Shown: one piece after another, positions 11,901 to 26,900 of the stretch
Layout: every line of letters starts with the position of its first letter
Numbering within the stretch: the first letter of the stretch is position 1
Translations under genes and position numbers: made by a program
From: Trileptium ribeirensis
Taxonomy: Eukaryota > Nematoda > Enoplea > Enoplida > Thoracostomopsidae
Assembly: GCA_030248225.1 (NCBI GenBank)
Contig: JASANE010012243.1
Coordinates: 1 to 64,000, forward strand
DNA: 64,000 nt
Direction: 5' to 3'
Notes under the pieces: model-generated
The model's input: only the letters and a program-made list of their open reading frames with translations
What the model was told of the DNA's origin: nothing
The model's database searches: none

Positions 11901-14900
11901 TTTTTAAAATTTTAAAAAAGTTTAGATTTCGAAGCCGAGGGCGTTCTTTGGTTAAGCCAGGAACATCATAGTTCGTACCCCTCGGCAAAATCCGTCACCC
12001 CCAGTTGCGAACCAGGCTTCTAGGCGCATGGTTCCTGCAAAAAGTTTCAGCGAATGGAGAAACCAGAAAGTTTGCCGATAATTTATGCAATTTTTTATTA
12101 TAATTTCAATACTCAACGGATAACATAACTATAATTATAGCGGATAACTCTAACATGGAAAAAACGCATGTGTAGTGAAATTTGGACGATAGAAGGCAGA
12201 GGGAATTGTCTCATCTACGCTCATTGCGGTGCGACCACATTCAGTGTAACACACTTTACGCATCTCCGTATAATGTAAGAAATTTCTTGGGCTGGCGGAC
12301 AAAAACACTGACATACAGCATCTTGATCCATAAATAACCACTGTCAGCTTCCTCAGCCTCTTCGAACTTCCAGAGAGGTAATAATGTCATCGCAATACAT
12401 TAAGCTGAATACAAAGATTGTTTTATCACAGTTTAAACCAACAGCACATTCATTTGTTTGAAGACATATAAATTTCGAAGGCAAGATCCGATTCCGGTTT
12501 AAATAGGTAATTCCGGCTGCTGGTTCTGGCTCCGGTTATTCCCTGGTATATTTCCGTAGGTCACATTGCAAAGATTACAGTAACTATACATGCAAAAAAT
12601 GTCCAATTTCGGAGAGTTTACTATATAAGATTAAGCCAAATACGGGTTATGGCGGCATGATACATTAGTTTCTTGCTATGAAGGGTTAGGGATGTATATC
12701 TCGCTGTATAAATGGAGCCAAGCCGAATTTAACCTGAAAAACTAGGCTCGTTCACACCTCTACTTGGATTACAAAGTTCGGGGTAAAGACAGATACATTG
12801 TTAACTTTAAGAGATTATTACATACTACAAAGCCGCAAGACAGTTTAATAAACTAACCTCCAGTTACAGTACAACTACCACTGGCAAATATTTTCACTGA
12901 TGAGTCGTGCTCGTCTGATCTCCACAACAAACCAGTTTGAATCTCCGGTTCGTATCTGAAAAGACAAATATTTCAAATTTTGATTTTATTTAAAAATTGT
13001 ATTGATGCCACGTTGAGCGCAAGACAATATTTCCGCAGGAAACAAAAAACCCAACAAAGAAATGATGTTTGGCATTCTATACAGTCACCTATCGCTGGTG
13101 GCTCTGGCATGATCAACAGCTGACTTATCCATGCGAGGCAAACGGAGTCTAAGTATCTTTAGCTCGTTACAGACTATTTTAAGCTTCCCAGGACAGTTTA
13201 GACTCCTTATGAATTTTACAAATATACATATGGAAAAAATCGTATATTAACTGGGTAGCTAGGGAACCCTTCTGCCAGCCCGCACATCTATAATTCTTCG
13301 CATTGTCCTTGGTATCACCACCTAAATGCAAGCTAATCACACATCAATTGTGTTTGTTTTACAGCAGCAGCGTGTTAAAATAAATCTAGAATCTCTAGCA
13401 GTAGCCAAAGTTTCACGCAATGTATGTTGTAAGAAGCTGTAGGCCCCCCGACCTGAAGTGTAGCCCTCCGACTTCAGGTGTGCCCCCGTCTAACACATAT
13501 CGGGGTGCCAATTTTTACAAGGCCTAAGGATCTGCCTGAAATTTTTTGTCGGACATCTCCACTCATGGTTAGTTTGTGTGCACAAAATGGTATCTGTAGG
13601 TGCTGTCTCCGTTACGGTAGAAAAACTTTTGCAACAGACTTGTTCTAAATTGGTCGATTTTTAACCCCAAAAAGGCTCTAGCGGCACCAATTTTGGTGGC
13701 AAGTCCTCCAAATGGCTTGAGCGACCATTTTGGCCCGACTTGCATACAAACAGACCATGGTTCACGTGTCACTGCGTCAACCTACAGAATAATGACTTAC
13801 TTCAGATTAAAATTTGAACCCCAGGGGGACCCTTTGCAACCATTGTTGCAGGTTTCAGGTAGCTCGTTTTGCATTGACACATCGATATTCCAAAATTCTG
13901 TGTTTTTTACGTAGGAAAGGGTCTACACACAGTACATTCGAAAACGTCTCATTTTGGCTTCAAAAAGGGGCGTTTCAAAAGTACACGGTTTCGTGAAATG
14001 ACCCATGGACAATTCATAATGCCATGTACCAAAGTACTGGAGACCGACTATTTTCTGGAAATCGCGTTCATTGACCCTAAACCTTATGAAAACGTCTGAA
14101 ACGGCATAAGATACTCGTGCTGGGCTCTATGGCATGCAGTATGTACTGGAAAAAATTATCTATACAATTCTTGATGACATGTACACAATATGTAACCAAA
14201 CAACTGAAGACAGACTATATTCTGGAAATCGGGTTTATTGACCTTTATCTCAATGAAAGCTCATAAATAGGCATGAAATATGTACACTTGACTTTAGATA
14301 ACCAAATCATTTTATTCAGCCTTCAGAAATACCTATATAGACCATTTTTGATGCCCTGTACGCAATACATAAAATAGTCAAGTTGGGCTCTGGATAGCAA
14401 GCAGTCGACGAACCATATATTCGGGCCCACAGCGACCCAGGGAGTGGTCCCACGAAAAAGTTGTGGTCAGCAAAGTTGTAAATCTCGGTGAATTGATTGC
14501 TAAATAATGGTTTTTCAATGCGAAGCATGTATCGCGAGATATAGGCTGCGAAACACTGCTACCCGTGCAGCTTGTTTTGGGAGAGAGTCTTAAAGTACCT
14601 AATTTTTGCCATTTCGACCCCGAAGATAGGGTCGGAACTGTGCGCGTTCAACTAAAGCGCACATCGTCAGCACTTTTGCTATCGAACAAAAAATGTCAAA
14701 ATCCGACCACCCAAAAATGAGTTATGAATGACAGCGACAGATAAAAAAAGTTTTTCACGATTTTCCCCTAGCGCCCGAAGTGGAAACTCTTGGTCGCTCC
14801 GTTTCAAATAAAGACTTCATTGATCAAAATCCCACGCCGAGATTTTCTGGTCCATATGAAAAGTGCAATGCTGACAGTTTTAATTCGATAATCATAAATT

Positions 14901-17900
14901 TCAATGTCAAAATAACAAATATCTAGTGCTATTTGAATATAAATTACAATATGAATAAGCTATTTTCAGCAAACTTATATGGCCTTGTTGAATAAACTAA
15001 AATTTGTTCACCTGCGACCCTACCCAATATCGGGGTCGCAACTGACCCCGAATTTAAGACTCCAATTTGCGGAGCCCCAGCTGAACATGTGATCATTATT
15101 GAACGATGAGTGTAGTGAGTGAAAGTTGAACAGTGATGGAATTTAACTATATCTGTTAATTTTTACAGTGACACACATAACTCTATTTCGGCTGGGAAAA
15201 TTGATTCGCGCGATAACTCAGTTAAAACCTTAAATATCTATTTGTACCATTTAGTTAGGCGAGAAGCCCGGCTTCAACACACCCTTCCCAAAAATGCGGA
15301 TCAAAAGGGCTCGTGTTGGGTCGTTAAAGAGTCAGAAAAATAACGCTATTACTTTCTTTTACCTGGACAAAATGTGTATATATCAAAGTGAAATGTGTCT
15401 CATTTTGTAAGGTAAACAGTATCTCCGCAGTGTTATTCTCATTCTGCAGAGAAATTCTTCATTTAAGTAGATGCAAATGGTGTGCTGTTATTGTCGCTAT
15501 TTTCGCATTAGATTAAGTCTAAACATGATTTTGAATGAGTCCATGAGCCGAAAATACACGAAAACGGCAATATCTCCAACGGCAAGCTCTATAGATGTTA
15601 ACGGCTTCATTCTGTACAGCAATTCACCCACTATATGTACACAGTGCGTTTTGCTATTTTCTTTACATACGTTACAGGATTGTATCAAAACAAGTTTTAC
15701 GCAAAAGGGGATATATCCTCAAGTATTCACGCAACATGGCTAAAAATTTTCTCATTTTGTAATTTGATGCTCAATATAGCTCATTGTATATTCAACAATC
15801 AGAATTCGCAACAATGGCGAAGAGGCAAGCTGCTCGTTATAATAGTACTGACCCTTCTTCGATTTCTTAATAAAACTCTTGCTTAAAAACAGCAAAACCG
15901 CGAATTATCTTCAAAGAGTAACTTGCCAAAAATGTCAGCTCACTGCTTTGCCTATATCGAGCAATCAATGTCTAACTATACTGCAAGTGATTAAAGTGAA
16001 TCGCAAATCGATTATTTAGAATTATATCAAAACCCCCAAAACATCTGTCTTGCTAGAGATAAATAGGTCAACGCTCGAGTATAATTACAGTCTTCATCGC
16101 TAAATCACCCTCAGCTTCAATCAACTTACGTGGCGTCTTTAGGGTTAGCTTTGGCCATATCGATGATGTTCAGCTGGAAAGGTAGTTTACATGTTGCAAG
16201 AATATTAATCACCCGAAATTTATGAATTGAGTCGACCCGTGGGAAAATAGTTGAAAGAGCGCGAGCAAGTTTCTTCGCAGCACGTTTGGCATCCAACTCA
16301 CTGAAAAATGTTATTGCTCTAATAAAATATACAGTGCGAGCGAAACGTAAATATTAAAACTGTCCAGAAATATGTTTGTCTGTCTGTGCGATGCATAAAT
16401 CTTCAAAAGATTGACGGATTTTCGAAATTTCATTCGACATAGAATGTAGTTGTGCGCCAAGCATAGTGTTACCACTGATGTAATCACTATTTCCCTAACT
16501 TCTCACAAAACCGACAGGGATTAGAGAATTTGATTTTAGTTATTTGGGACCATGCAACATTTTGGGTTATAACTCTCGCCAAAGGCATAGGATTTAAACA
16601 TGCCAAATTCTCTCACGTACAACGATGCTTTTACCAATTTTTTGTTCCATAAGCCGTTTAGAGCTATGAGCCAGAATTTGGAAAAAATCTCCAAAAAGTA
16701 AGATTTCAAAATTTTGACAAAGTAAGTTTCCTGCCTGTTGTGGGCGAACGACGGAATTATGTGGTTGCTTAACTGATTGGTATCACGTTGGCGGTATCAT
16801 TTTAACCTGTATTGAATGTGTCACTAACCCTGGCGGACAATGTCGGAATCAAATTTGCTAAATTTTGACACCAAAAAATGCCACTTTTCAATATAGATGT
16901 AATGTAGTTTATTAGAATGTGGCTATATGTTTTTGAAGTTACTGAATACGATAAAAGCAAATGTATTTTCTTGGTATGTACCAAATACGGCAGGTGTTAC
17001 AGGCCAAAGTGAAAATCAATCATCAAATTATAAGTTGTTTATCTGAAAATTTGTAATTTATAAATTTCACAAGTTTTCGTCTTTGTGATATGGTGAATAT
17101 TTGTTGGGAATCCGTGGCGACACACGACCTAATCTACCACGACTATAGAAAATCTACCATGACATCCTATAGCTCCTTATCGGAAACTCGGTAACGAAAA
17201 TTAATCACTCCAATTGATTCAGCGAGTCAAATTGTGTTATATAAGAGGTGCCTTGATTCCCTGCATCTTCTTATCGAAACTTCAGGCCAACACGAACCAT
17301 TGCAATGGATTCAGCATGTCAAATTACCTGACATGAGAGTTAACTTCAATTTTTCGTGTTTTTGACCCATAAAGGTCATATAGGGGTGCCCTGACACCCT
17401 ATATAACCTTACCAGAACCTCAGAATCTAAAACTAACCATTACAATTTTGATTTAGAAGGTCAAATTACCTATTTTAGACTACCACTGGTTTTCGATTTT
17501 TGGACCCCTGAGGGTCATTTTATAGGGGTGCCGTAGGAAGGTGACCTGACCTCTTATACCTCTATACTGGAACCTCGGAATGAGAATTAACCACTCCAAT
17601 CGACTCTGCGGGTCAAATTACCTTAAATGAGACTGACTTCATGTTTCGATTTTTGGAACCCCGAGGCTCATGGAGGGAGTGGTGCACTGACCCCCATAAC
17701 TAGTAACTCTATCGAGATTGCAGAACGTAGTGAAGCATAGGTGCGCCTACGCCTTTTGCGTGCACATCAAATCAGCTCTCGATAGCATTCGTCGATATGC
17801 TATATGTGGACATCACACAATACCAGCACAAGTTACAACAAAACCAACACCGGCAATGAGTTTCCCATGCCCCAAAACCCCAGGTGCAACTTATCAGCCG

Positions 17901-20900
17901 CCCAAGACGTCAGAACAAATTTTCAAATTTTGAGTCGAGGAACCACGAGGGTGCCTCGAACCCCATAACTCCAAAACCTGAGCCTTAATCGAAAAACAAA
18001 AAAGAGGCATCGAGATTTAGCATTTTACTATGAAATAACACCAACCAGAGAAAGAAATTCGAAAGTGACGATAAACATAACCGTGCTTCCATGAAGGGTA
18101 CTAAAATGGTGTAAAAACCCACATTTTGATTTCTGAAACCGAAACAAAGGGGCGAAATACACTTGTACCCATAGAACCATGGGTCGCAGAGTTAAACCAA
18201 TACCGGCAATGACTTTCCCATGCCCGAAAACCCCCAAGTGAAACTTTTCAGCCGCCCAGGACGTCAGAACAATTTTTCTAACTTTAGGACGAGGAACCAT
18301 GAGAGTACCATACCTCAAACCCCATGACTCCAAAACCGGAGCCTTAATCTAAAAACAAAAAGGTATCGGTATTTATCATTTTACTATGAAATAAAACCAA
18401 CCAGATAAAAAATTCGAAAATTACGATAAAAATAACCTTGCTTCCGTCAAGGGTACTAAAATGGTGCAAAAACCCTCATTTTGACCTCTGACCCCGAACC
18501 AAGGGGGCGCCATACCCTTGTACCCATGGAACCATGAGTCGCAGAGCAAAACCAATACCGGCTATGAGTTTCCCATGCCCGGAAACCCCCAAGTAAAACT
18601 TTTTAGCCGCCCCGGATGTCAGAACAAATTTTCTAATTTTGGGACGAGGAACCATGAGGAACCTTAAACCCCATAACGCCAAAACCGGAGCCTTAATCGA
18701 AAAACAAAAAAGAGGCATCGGCATTTATCATTTTACTATGAAATAAAACGAACCAGAGAAAGAAATTCGAATGTTAAGATAAAAATAACCTTGCTTCCGT
18801 GAAGGGTACTAAAATACCTCATTTTGACCTCTGACCCCCAACCATGGGGCGTCATACCACTGTACCCATGCAACCATGGGTGGCAGAGCAAAACCCGCAC
18901 CGACAATGAGTTTCCCATGCTCGAGTACCGTCAGGTGAAACTTATCAGCCGCCCAAGTAGTCAGAACAAATTTTCAAATTTTGGGTCGAGGAACCATTGG
19001 GGCGCAATACCCCGTACCTAAAACCCCATAAATCCAGAACCGGAGCCTTAATCGAAAAACAAACAAGAAGTATCGGCACTTATCATTTTACTTTGAAATA
19101 CAACCATCCAGAGAAAAAAATTCCATAGTTAAGATAAAAATAACCTTGCCTCCGTGAAGGGTACTAAAATGGAGTAAAATGGGGCCAAAAAACCCACATT
19201 TTAACCCCTGACCTCGGAACCGGACCCTAAAACAAAAAACCTCGGAGATGTACACTGTAAATCGACTATGCCGGTTTGAATGAGCCCCAGATCATGAAAA
19301 TCAGTTAAGGCGTTCTCGAGTTATGGCCGATCACACACACACACACGGAATTCAAAAGATTTCACCCCTGCAACACCCAATGTCCACTACGTTTCACTAC
19401 GTTCTGACTACTTGTCGGTACCTCCGACACAAACGTGACCACTTCCATAGGTTAAGCGAGCCAAATTACACTCGTGTAATCCATTTTGTACTAAATAACC
19501 CTATGAAAGGTACTAATTTTCAACTATTTTCCTTATATATAAAAGTGTAGCATCGGAGAAGGAGCAGCAGAAGAGCCATTAATATATCTTAGATGCGTTA
19601 CCATAATATCTCTAGAAACATGATAATCCTCTAAAATATGCTTTAGTTTAGTAAGTATAAAACTTTTACATTATTGTTAGTTTAAACTAAATTTTTACTT
19701 AGTTGTTCTGGACCATGGATTGGTCTGCTGAAGTTGCATCACTATTGATGATATTTGCACAATACTACATATGCTATTTATTTTTGAGAACTATGTTATT
19801 TCCTAGAACAAATGTTTACTAAACCAATAAGCCGTAATATTGTACTGCACATATTTATACTAAGTGTCTTGGACGGCGAAGTAGCAACTACCGTAAAAAA
19901 AATATGAAAAAACGAGGAAGAGAAGCTGGCTCCAAATCCCAACCCCTAGATATGTAATAAAAGTCCCTATATTTACACACACACGATGTCATTCATAACC
20001 GAATGGCGGAAATTCGTTTGAATCATTTTTAGCTTGGACATAACCAAAAGTAGTAAAAGGCACAACTACGACACTAAATCTTTGCTAACATTTAATATAA
20101 AGCTGGTTTCTCAAAATAGGGATGAGGGCTTCCCGAATATTTCGAACTCCCCTCAGGTTCCTAAAGTTCATACCCTCATGAAAAATGTGCCAATTTTTAG
20201 CATTTCGGCTAAGAAATACCTTAATTGTCCCCCAATAAGAAATGCCTTAAATAAATTAATGGGATACACAAGAAGTGAATGACGGAGCTCTATCTCTAGG
20301 ACAACGGGGAATGGGCAAAAATTAGTTCACAGCTTCGCCGAATTCATTTTTGCATTAAAATATGCACTGAATTTAGATATCTGAAGTTGTACTGTAAGCG
20401 AGCGTTAGAACATACTACAAAAAATTAGGAATAAGTTAATTTTATCTGTCGGTACACCCCGTTTTTCACTGTTTTAGCTCATTTAACTATTTTTACACAT
20501 TTTCCTTGTTGCCGCGGGGGCTCGGATTAGTGGCACCGCTATGACTATTGTCATCGCCCATTAAAAGCAAAGAAACCTTAATTTTTCAGAGGACATAGGT
20601 GCTTTCGAAAATTTTTAACAAAAAATATAATTTGATGCATAGGTGCCCAAAGATCAATCTCTCACGTAGTAGGCTTACCGTATTTGATGCAAAACACGCG
20701 AACACATTTATTTTATGGCAGTCAGCAGCCCAGAAAACTTATACCCATTGAAGCCTTCAGTGTACAACTAAATTCAATCAGTGGAAAAATTTGAATACTG
20801 TTGGTTCCAAAAATTTAGCCTTTTAAGCCCCCTGCAAGCGTCCACGGGGCTAGCGGCATACTCAATATGGGTTTAAAAATGAAACGGATTAAATAAGAGT

Positions 20901-23900
20901 TATAAATATCACTAGCAAGAAACAATGTCCAAATTTTGAAAGTTTCACTTTTCCAAGTACTGCTGTGACAGTAAAGTATTCAAAAACGAGTGTTACCTTT
21001 CGAAATAACGAACATCGAACATAAATCGAGCAAAATTTATTTATTCTCGAACACTCCTTGACCAGCTCTCGAACAAATTACAAACACGCCAAAATTTGAA
21101 ACACGTGTATCATACAAATAGAACAAATTTTAGACAAAATTTAAATTTATCGAACGAACAGCACTCATATCTGGCGAGTACTGTATCTCTCGACGACACT
21201 GTTCTAAATCAGACAAGTTTTCGATCCAACTCCCCTGAGAAGAACCATAACCTACAACGTTGGATGAAACAAAATGGCCAGAGTCAAAATGTCTCCAATT
21301 CGTGCCGGCGTTGCAAAAACTAGGGTAGGGAACAGCGAAAGCAGCAAACACAAAGCTAGATGCACAATATATTCTATTCTATATTCTATATGCAAAAAAT
21401 CCAGCAATATATATAGTGAAGGGTAGTGCAAGTTACGAACGAAAAAAGATGTTTGAACTGTTGTACGCAATGTGAAGAAACTAAACTCACTACATCCGCT
21501 CTGCTGCACCGTTATGTGAAAGTGGACAGCAAATTTTACCACGATAAATTGAAATCGACAGAGATACTAAAACGTAGAAATTCATGAATTTTAACTGTAA
21601 ATTATTGCGCTTGTCACATTCTGGAATGCGAAAACTTTATCAGGTTACGTAGCAAATGTTTATTCTCCAAGTAATAATTTTATTAGTGTCACGTTAGCTT
21701 GAAGTGTTCTAGAAATATTTCAATATCATTGATAACAGTCTGTTTCATGTATATATAAAGGTGTTTGTGTGGCATAAGTCTGGGCGATATTTAATGTTTA
21801 TGTTTCTAATAATAGAAATAAGTAAATGCCCTAATTAATACTGTTTAATCAAAATTCAATCGTTCCGTAAAGACATCAAGCTATACAGATGCATGCGTAT
21901 ATATAAAATCAATAAGAAAATACAAACGGAGTACACTAACGTTTTACAACCCGTTATCATAATTCGTCCCTGGGACCATATTTTGATGAAACAGTTGGGG
22001 TTACGCAGCTGCTTCACAACACACTGAAAGTAACCAAAACATAGTATATAAACGACAATAATACATGCTCATAGTAAAAATTTGCCCAGGCTTCTCCAAA
22101 TTGGAGGGTTGCCACAGAACAATGGTTTAGACCACCAAAAGCCCCCACACACATTTTTGCAGTTTCGTCGGAATTCGTTTTCATTTCAAACTTTAGTACA
22201 ATTGCAGTTTTTTTGGCCAGGAACACGTGGCGACCATGAATGAATGACAGCAGGAGGCGTTAATGTAATCTGGTTGGACCCTAGGTCCTTTCCAGCACCA
22301 CAATTGATTTGGAGAATCTAAAATCTTATCCTACTCCAGAAACCTATTAGTTGGGTCAATTTTAATTGATGGCCTTGGGAGCTATCCAAAATTCCATGCC
22401 CAAAGAATTTCAATCTTAAATCTCTTAGTTTACTGCATCCAAAAGTCAAATGTTTTGCAGTCTCCCAATCTTTACCACACTTTCTACACTTGTCATTGTC
22501 TTCAATCTTAAGAGATTTCAAATGTTACATAAAATTGCCGTGCCCAGTAAAAAACTGCACGGCAATTCTCATTCTATATTTATTCAATTTCCATAGAAAC
22601 GTGGATTTTCTTTTATTTTTTTCTTTAAGAAACATCTTGTCTGCACGCAATTGTTCCCATCGCGCCACTTTGACTGATGGTCCCTATATGAACAATCTTT
22701 TAAGAAAGTCTTAACAATTGTATTACTTATAGGAATACAAGGTTCGGGACCCACAAACGCGGTGTCCGATCCCTTCTTAGCCAGCCTATCAGCCATTTCA
22801 TTCCCAAATAATCCAGCATGTCTTTTAATCCAACCTAATTTCAAGATGTTCCTTTTACTAACTCTATTAAGATGCTTTATGCATTCTAGCACGCACCAAG
22901 ATCTGATTCGGGAATTATGTAATGCCTTAAGTACAGCTTGACTATCACTAAAAATAGCGAAACTTCTGTTCCTAAATTTTTCTTCCAGAATTTCTGCGCA
23001 TCTGCATATAGCAGTAACCTCTGCCTGAAAAACAGTTGTATGTCTACCAAGTGGGATGAATAGTGACACTTTACTTGGAATAAAGACACCCTTACCACTC
23101 CTTTCATTGCGCATGTTAATCGCAGATCCGTCCATGTAACATACTATTTCAGTACTTTCCAAAGAGTCGACGCTAAAGTCCTCATAGAATCAGAACTGGT
23201 TATTCCTTGTTGCTACAACACTGAAGGCATGCTCAGAAGGGGATCATATTTGACAACTTCCTCCGCTATCGTCGGTTGCCCGCATCCTTTAATCACATAA
23301 TCACTCCAGAGACCGATACATTTGAGTCTGTCGTATTCCTTCAACGACAGTTCTCTAGCCAGTACATCTATTGGTGTGATAATCAACAGCGCTTGCATTC
23401 CATCAAGCGGAGTCGCTCTAAAAGCACCCGTAATCATACAACAGGCTAATCTTTGAACCTTTTTAAGAAGGTGGGTCGCCAAGTGAATGCGACACTTATT
23501 GTGGAGGTGTGCTAGCAGTGTTACCCGGCCTGCAATTTTGATCGACCGATGGGCCATCGAAATGGAATGTATATATTCGTTGGTGAAGAAGACAATTACG
23601 AGCGACGCTGATGAAACTTGTCTTAGAATTCAATATGCGAAGAGCTTGAAGTATAAAATTGTTTAAATGAATTGAATTACGGAATGTCGTGAGCGCATGA
23701 ACCACGTTGGTTTTTCATTTCGTCGTAATTGTTTCCATAAAATTTTCTATGGGGAGTGGTAATGAACCGGGGAATCGCAAATTCCTGGGACGGCACGAAA
23801 AGGGGGCGACCTCGCCGCGAACCATGGTGGGTGGCTTATAGAAGAAGAGGCAAGAACAAGGAATAATTATACAAGAAGCGGCAAGAACCGGAACCTCACC

Positions 23901-26900
23901 TCAGGTGCCCCCACTAAACTAGCAAGATTCCAGGTACCGCAGTCGCAGATCAAAAGTTCGCGGAGTCAAAATTAAAATTTTAAAGGACAAATTTTGGTGT
24001 GAAGGTCAACGGTCAGATATGATGGTTAATCAAAAAGCTGAACATCGGAAACAATTTAGATGATTAACCAGTATTATTTTAGTTACACAGTTTGCCTTGC
24101 AAGACGCCTTTCATCATAGGCCTGCTTGAGCCAAATCTTTTTCGTGTCCCCTTTTTCAAATATTAAAGTCCAAATGTTTTTAAAATCGTTGGAATTTTGC
24201 CGACCTACGCGCTAATTATATGCTACATAACTCAATAATATCTGAGCATATTGTTCTATGAATTAACTCGCATCAAACATTTAATAATAGAAAAGGCTTA
24301 TAATAGATATAGGCTGGTTTGGCGCAATCGATTTTGTATAACATCCTTTTTATCTGGGACCACGTATTGCATATTTGTTAACTAATTATAGTTACATTAT
24401 AACAAATTAAACTCAGGATAAATAGATAACAATATTAGATTACCCCTTTTGAGCGATCGTGCATGCAATTAACAAGATTGTGCGCCAAGAGCCGTAAGTC
24501 CAAATGACATCGGACCGTAAAATGAACCACAACATTTCGAATATGAATATCGATCGCCGGATCGGGTTGGTCGTCGTCAAATTCGTTATTGATGCTGCTG
24601 CTGCAAACTTTCGTTTCATCTACAACATGTCTCGACCCAATCCGGGGGTCATTCGTTGTTGCTGGAACTGCCGATGTCCCGGGCTTCGATGTTGTTTCCG
24701 GATAATCAGGGTCGTACATCAGTGGTTCCCGATTGTAGTTCTGTTGAACCTGAGATTGCCGATGGACGGTATTTGATAGCAGTTGTTGCTGATTTGTTGG
24801 ACGAACGAACACATAGTTGCTGTGCGATGCGGTAGGTTGTTGGGTTAAAGAACTCATGCCTCCTGCAATATCATTATAGAAGCACTAAAATCATACACCT
24901 TGTTTCATTTCTTTGAATAGGAAACAATACACCGTATTTGCGTGTTGGGCTGTAATATTTTAGCAACGAGAAACGCAGTTAATATTTGGAACTTGCAAAT
25001 AATTCCTTTTACAGTTATTGCTGGCGCCACTTATCCAACACCAGGTGAGTGAACTGCGACAAATACGATACTTTCTGGATCTTTCAAAGTGGAGATTCAG
25101 TTGAACCTCTGCCTCAGAAAACATAGCAACGGTTATTTCCCCAGTGAGCAGAAAGCCACTTCTTGACACGAATTAGTAACATTTTTGCCAAAACTTTATT
25201 TCTGAGTCAAAATTACGTGAAATAAATTAAGCAAAAATAATTATTCTGATGACTTAAGTAAATCTTTAAAGCTATTTGAAACTGTGATCACAGACCGATG
25301 CACATGCAGCGTTTTACATGCCATTTATTGTCAATTATTTTCAACTATTTGTTTTATAAAAAACTCAAAATTTAGAAATTTTAATGTTGAGAGGCTCCAT
25401 TGGTCAAAGCAGCCACCGAAACAGAGATTTGTCTAAAAGTAATGTATGCACTCGAAACATGAGCAGGCTATACATTTTGGTTAAATACGGGAACAAAAAA
25501 TCAGACGGTTATGTGAAGAAACCATGTGAATTTCTCGTCCTAGCAACTGACGGAATCACCAGTTTACCCGATCAAAATTAATCACTCAAACACTAATCGT
25601 TCCAAAAAACGCTTCGACATCAAATAATTATGGTACTGCGCGTACACGAAAGCGAGAGTTCTGGCCGCTGCATAATGTGTTTGGCTATTTCATGACCCCA
25701 CGCGCCAACGACACTATATTAGACCGCATTCAACTCCTGAAAATCTACCATGTTTCAATCTTACAGCCTAATTCAGATTGTCAAGAACGCTCAAAAATAA
25801 AAACTAGTAACTCCATTACATGACGTAGTGAAGTATAGGTACACCGACGCCTTTTGTGTGCACAGACAATCAGCTCTCGATAGCATACGTCGATATGCTA
25901 TATGTGGATATCACATAATACTGGACAAGTTACAATTGACATTATTGATCTAATTTCTGTCACCGAAACGCCAATGTGCGCATGGAATATTTAGTTGATG
26001 ACAGAAATTGGAATAAGAAAGCTAGGCAACAATAGCGCTAAAATAATATCGCATGATGGCGGCAAGGGCTTTTACAACATTAGCCAAAAATCCCATAAGC
26101 ATTTCAAGTAAAGATTGATATCAAATTCTAACCACTCTGCAACTTAAAAGTCACCGGTAAGCCTGGAACAGCCAGTAGCTAATCATATAACCGAAATTAC
26201 TTATTTGACTTTCGCCAGCCTAATATCAGTCGTCCAAAAAACCCCAATTTTTCGGGCTAAATTATATCTACCTGAAACTCGATACGGTAGAAATTGTGTA
26301 AAAATCAAACTTTTTAATATTGGTTTAACACGTAGACTGGGCATATACCACGAAACATCGGCATTTAAGAAGTAAGCTTGTGGCTGCGTTACAGGACTAT
26401 ATAACCAAAAAATCCCGAAACCTTATTAATTATTCCATATTATTAAAAGATCTAGAAAGAAACACTCCTTTGCTGAATGTCCAGCTTTCCGACAATATAA
26501 CAATGTTTATACTAAATTCAAGATACAATGCTCAGTTCAAACAAAATTGAGTTGGACCTAATGTTCGCAAACGCAGAAAACTCAATACCTACAGCGCAAG
26601 TAAAACTAAGCGGTCTGCCATAAAATGAAACGGGTTAAAAACTTTACCTACTCGTCTTACAGAAAGTAAGGTAGAGACAAAATTGATTGTGTGTACGCAT
26701 GGATGTGCCCATTACACGATTCAGCTTGAATTCAGTTACAAATTTCCGCAACAGGTGGTCGTATTTAACCCAATTAATTTCAGGATGCTATAACGTTTGT
26801 TGCAACCAGTACATAATATATTGTCGTGGTGAGGCACAACATACCATAAAATCGTCACTTACATATTTCCAAAAATATATATCTGTATTCACCTGAGAAT

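Noticed and set aside
17700..19415. LTR retrotransposon
   Set aside because: The repeated 352-bp units are tandem and enclosed by inverted, not direct, terminal repeats. No gag-pol reading frame or primer-binding site was seen.
22081..22120. Minus-strand 'PPIWRSLGK' as the missing TLF core block
   Set aside because: An extra residue, a following stop, no upstream match to the expected 'LRkPr' part, and no suitable splice borders.
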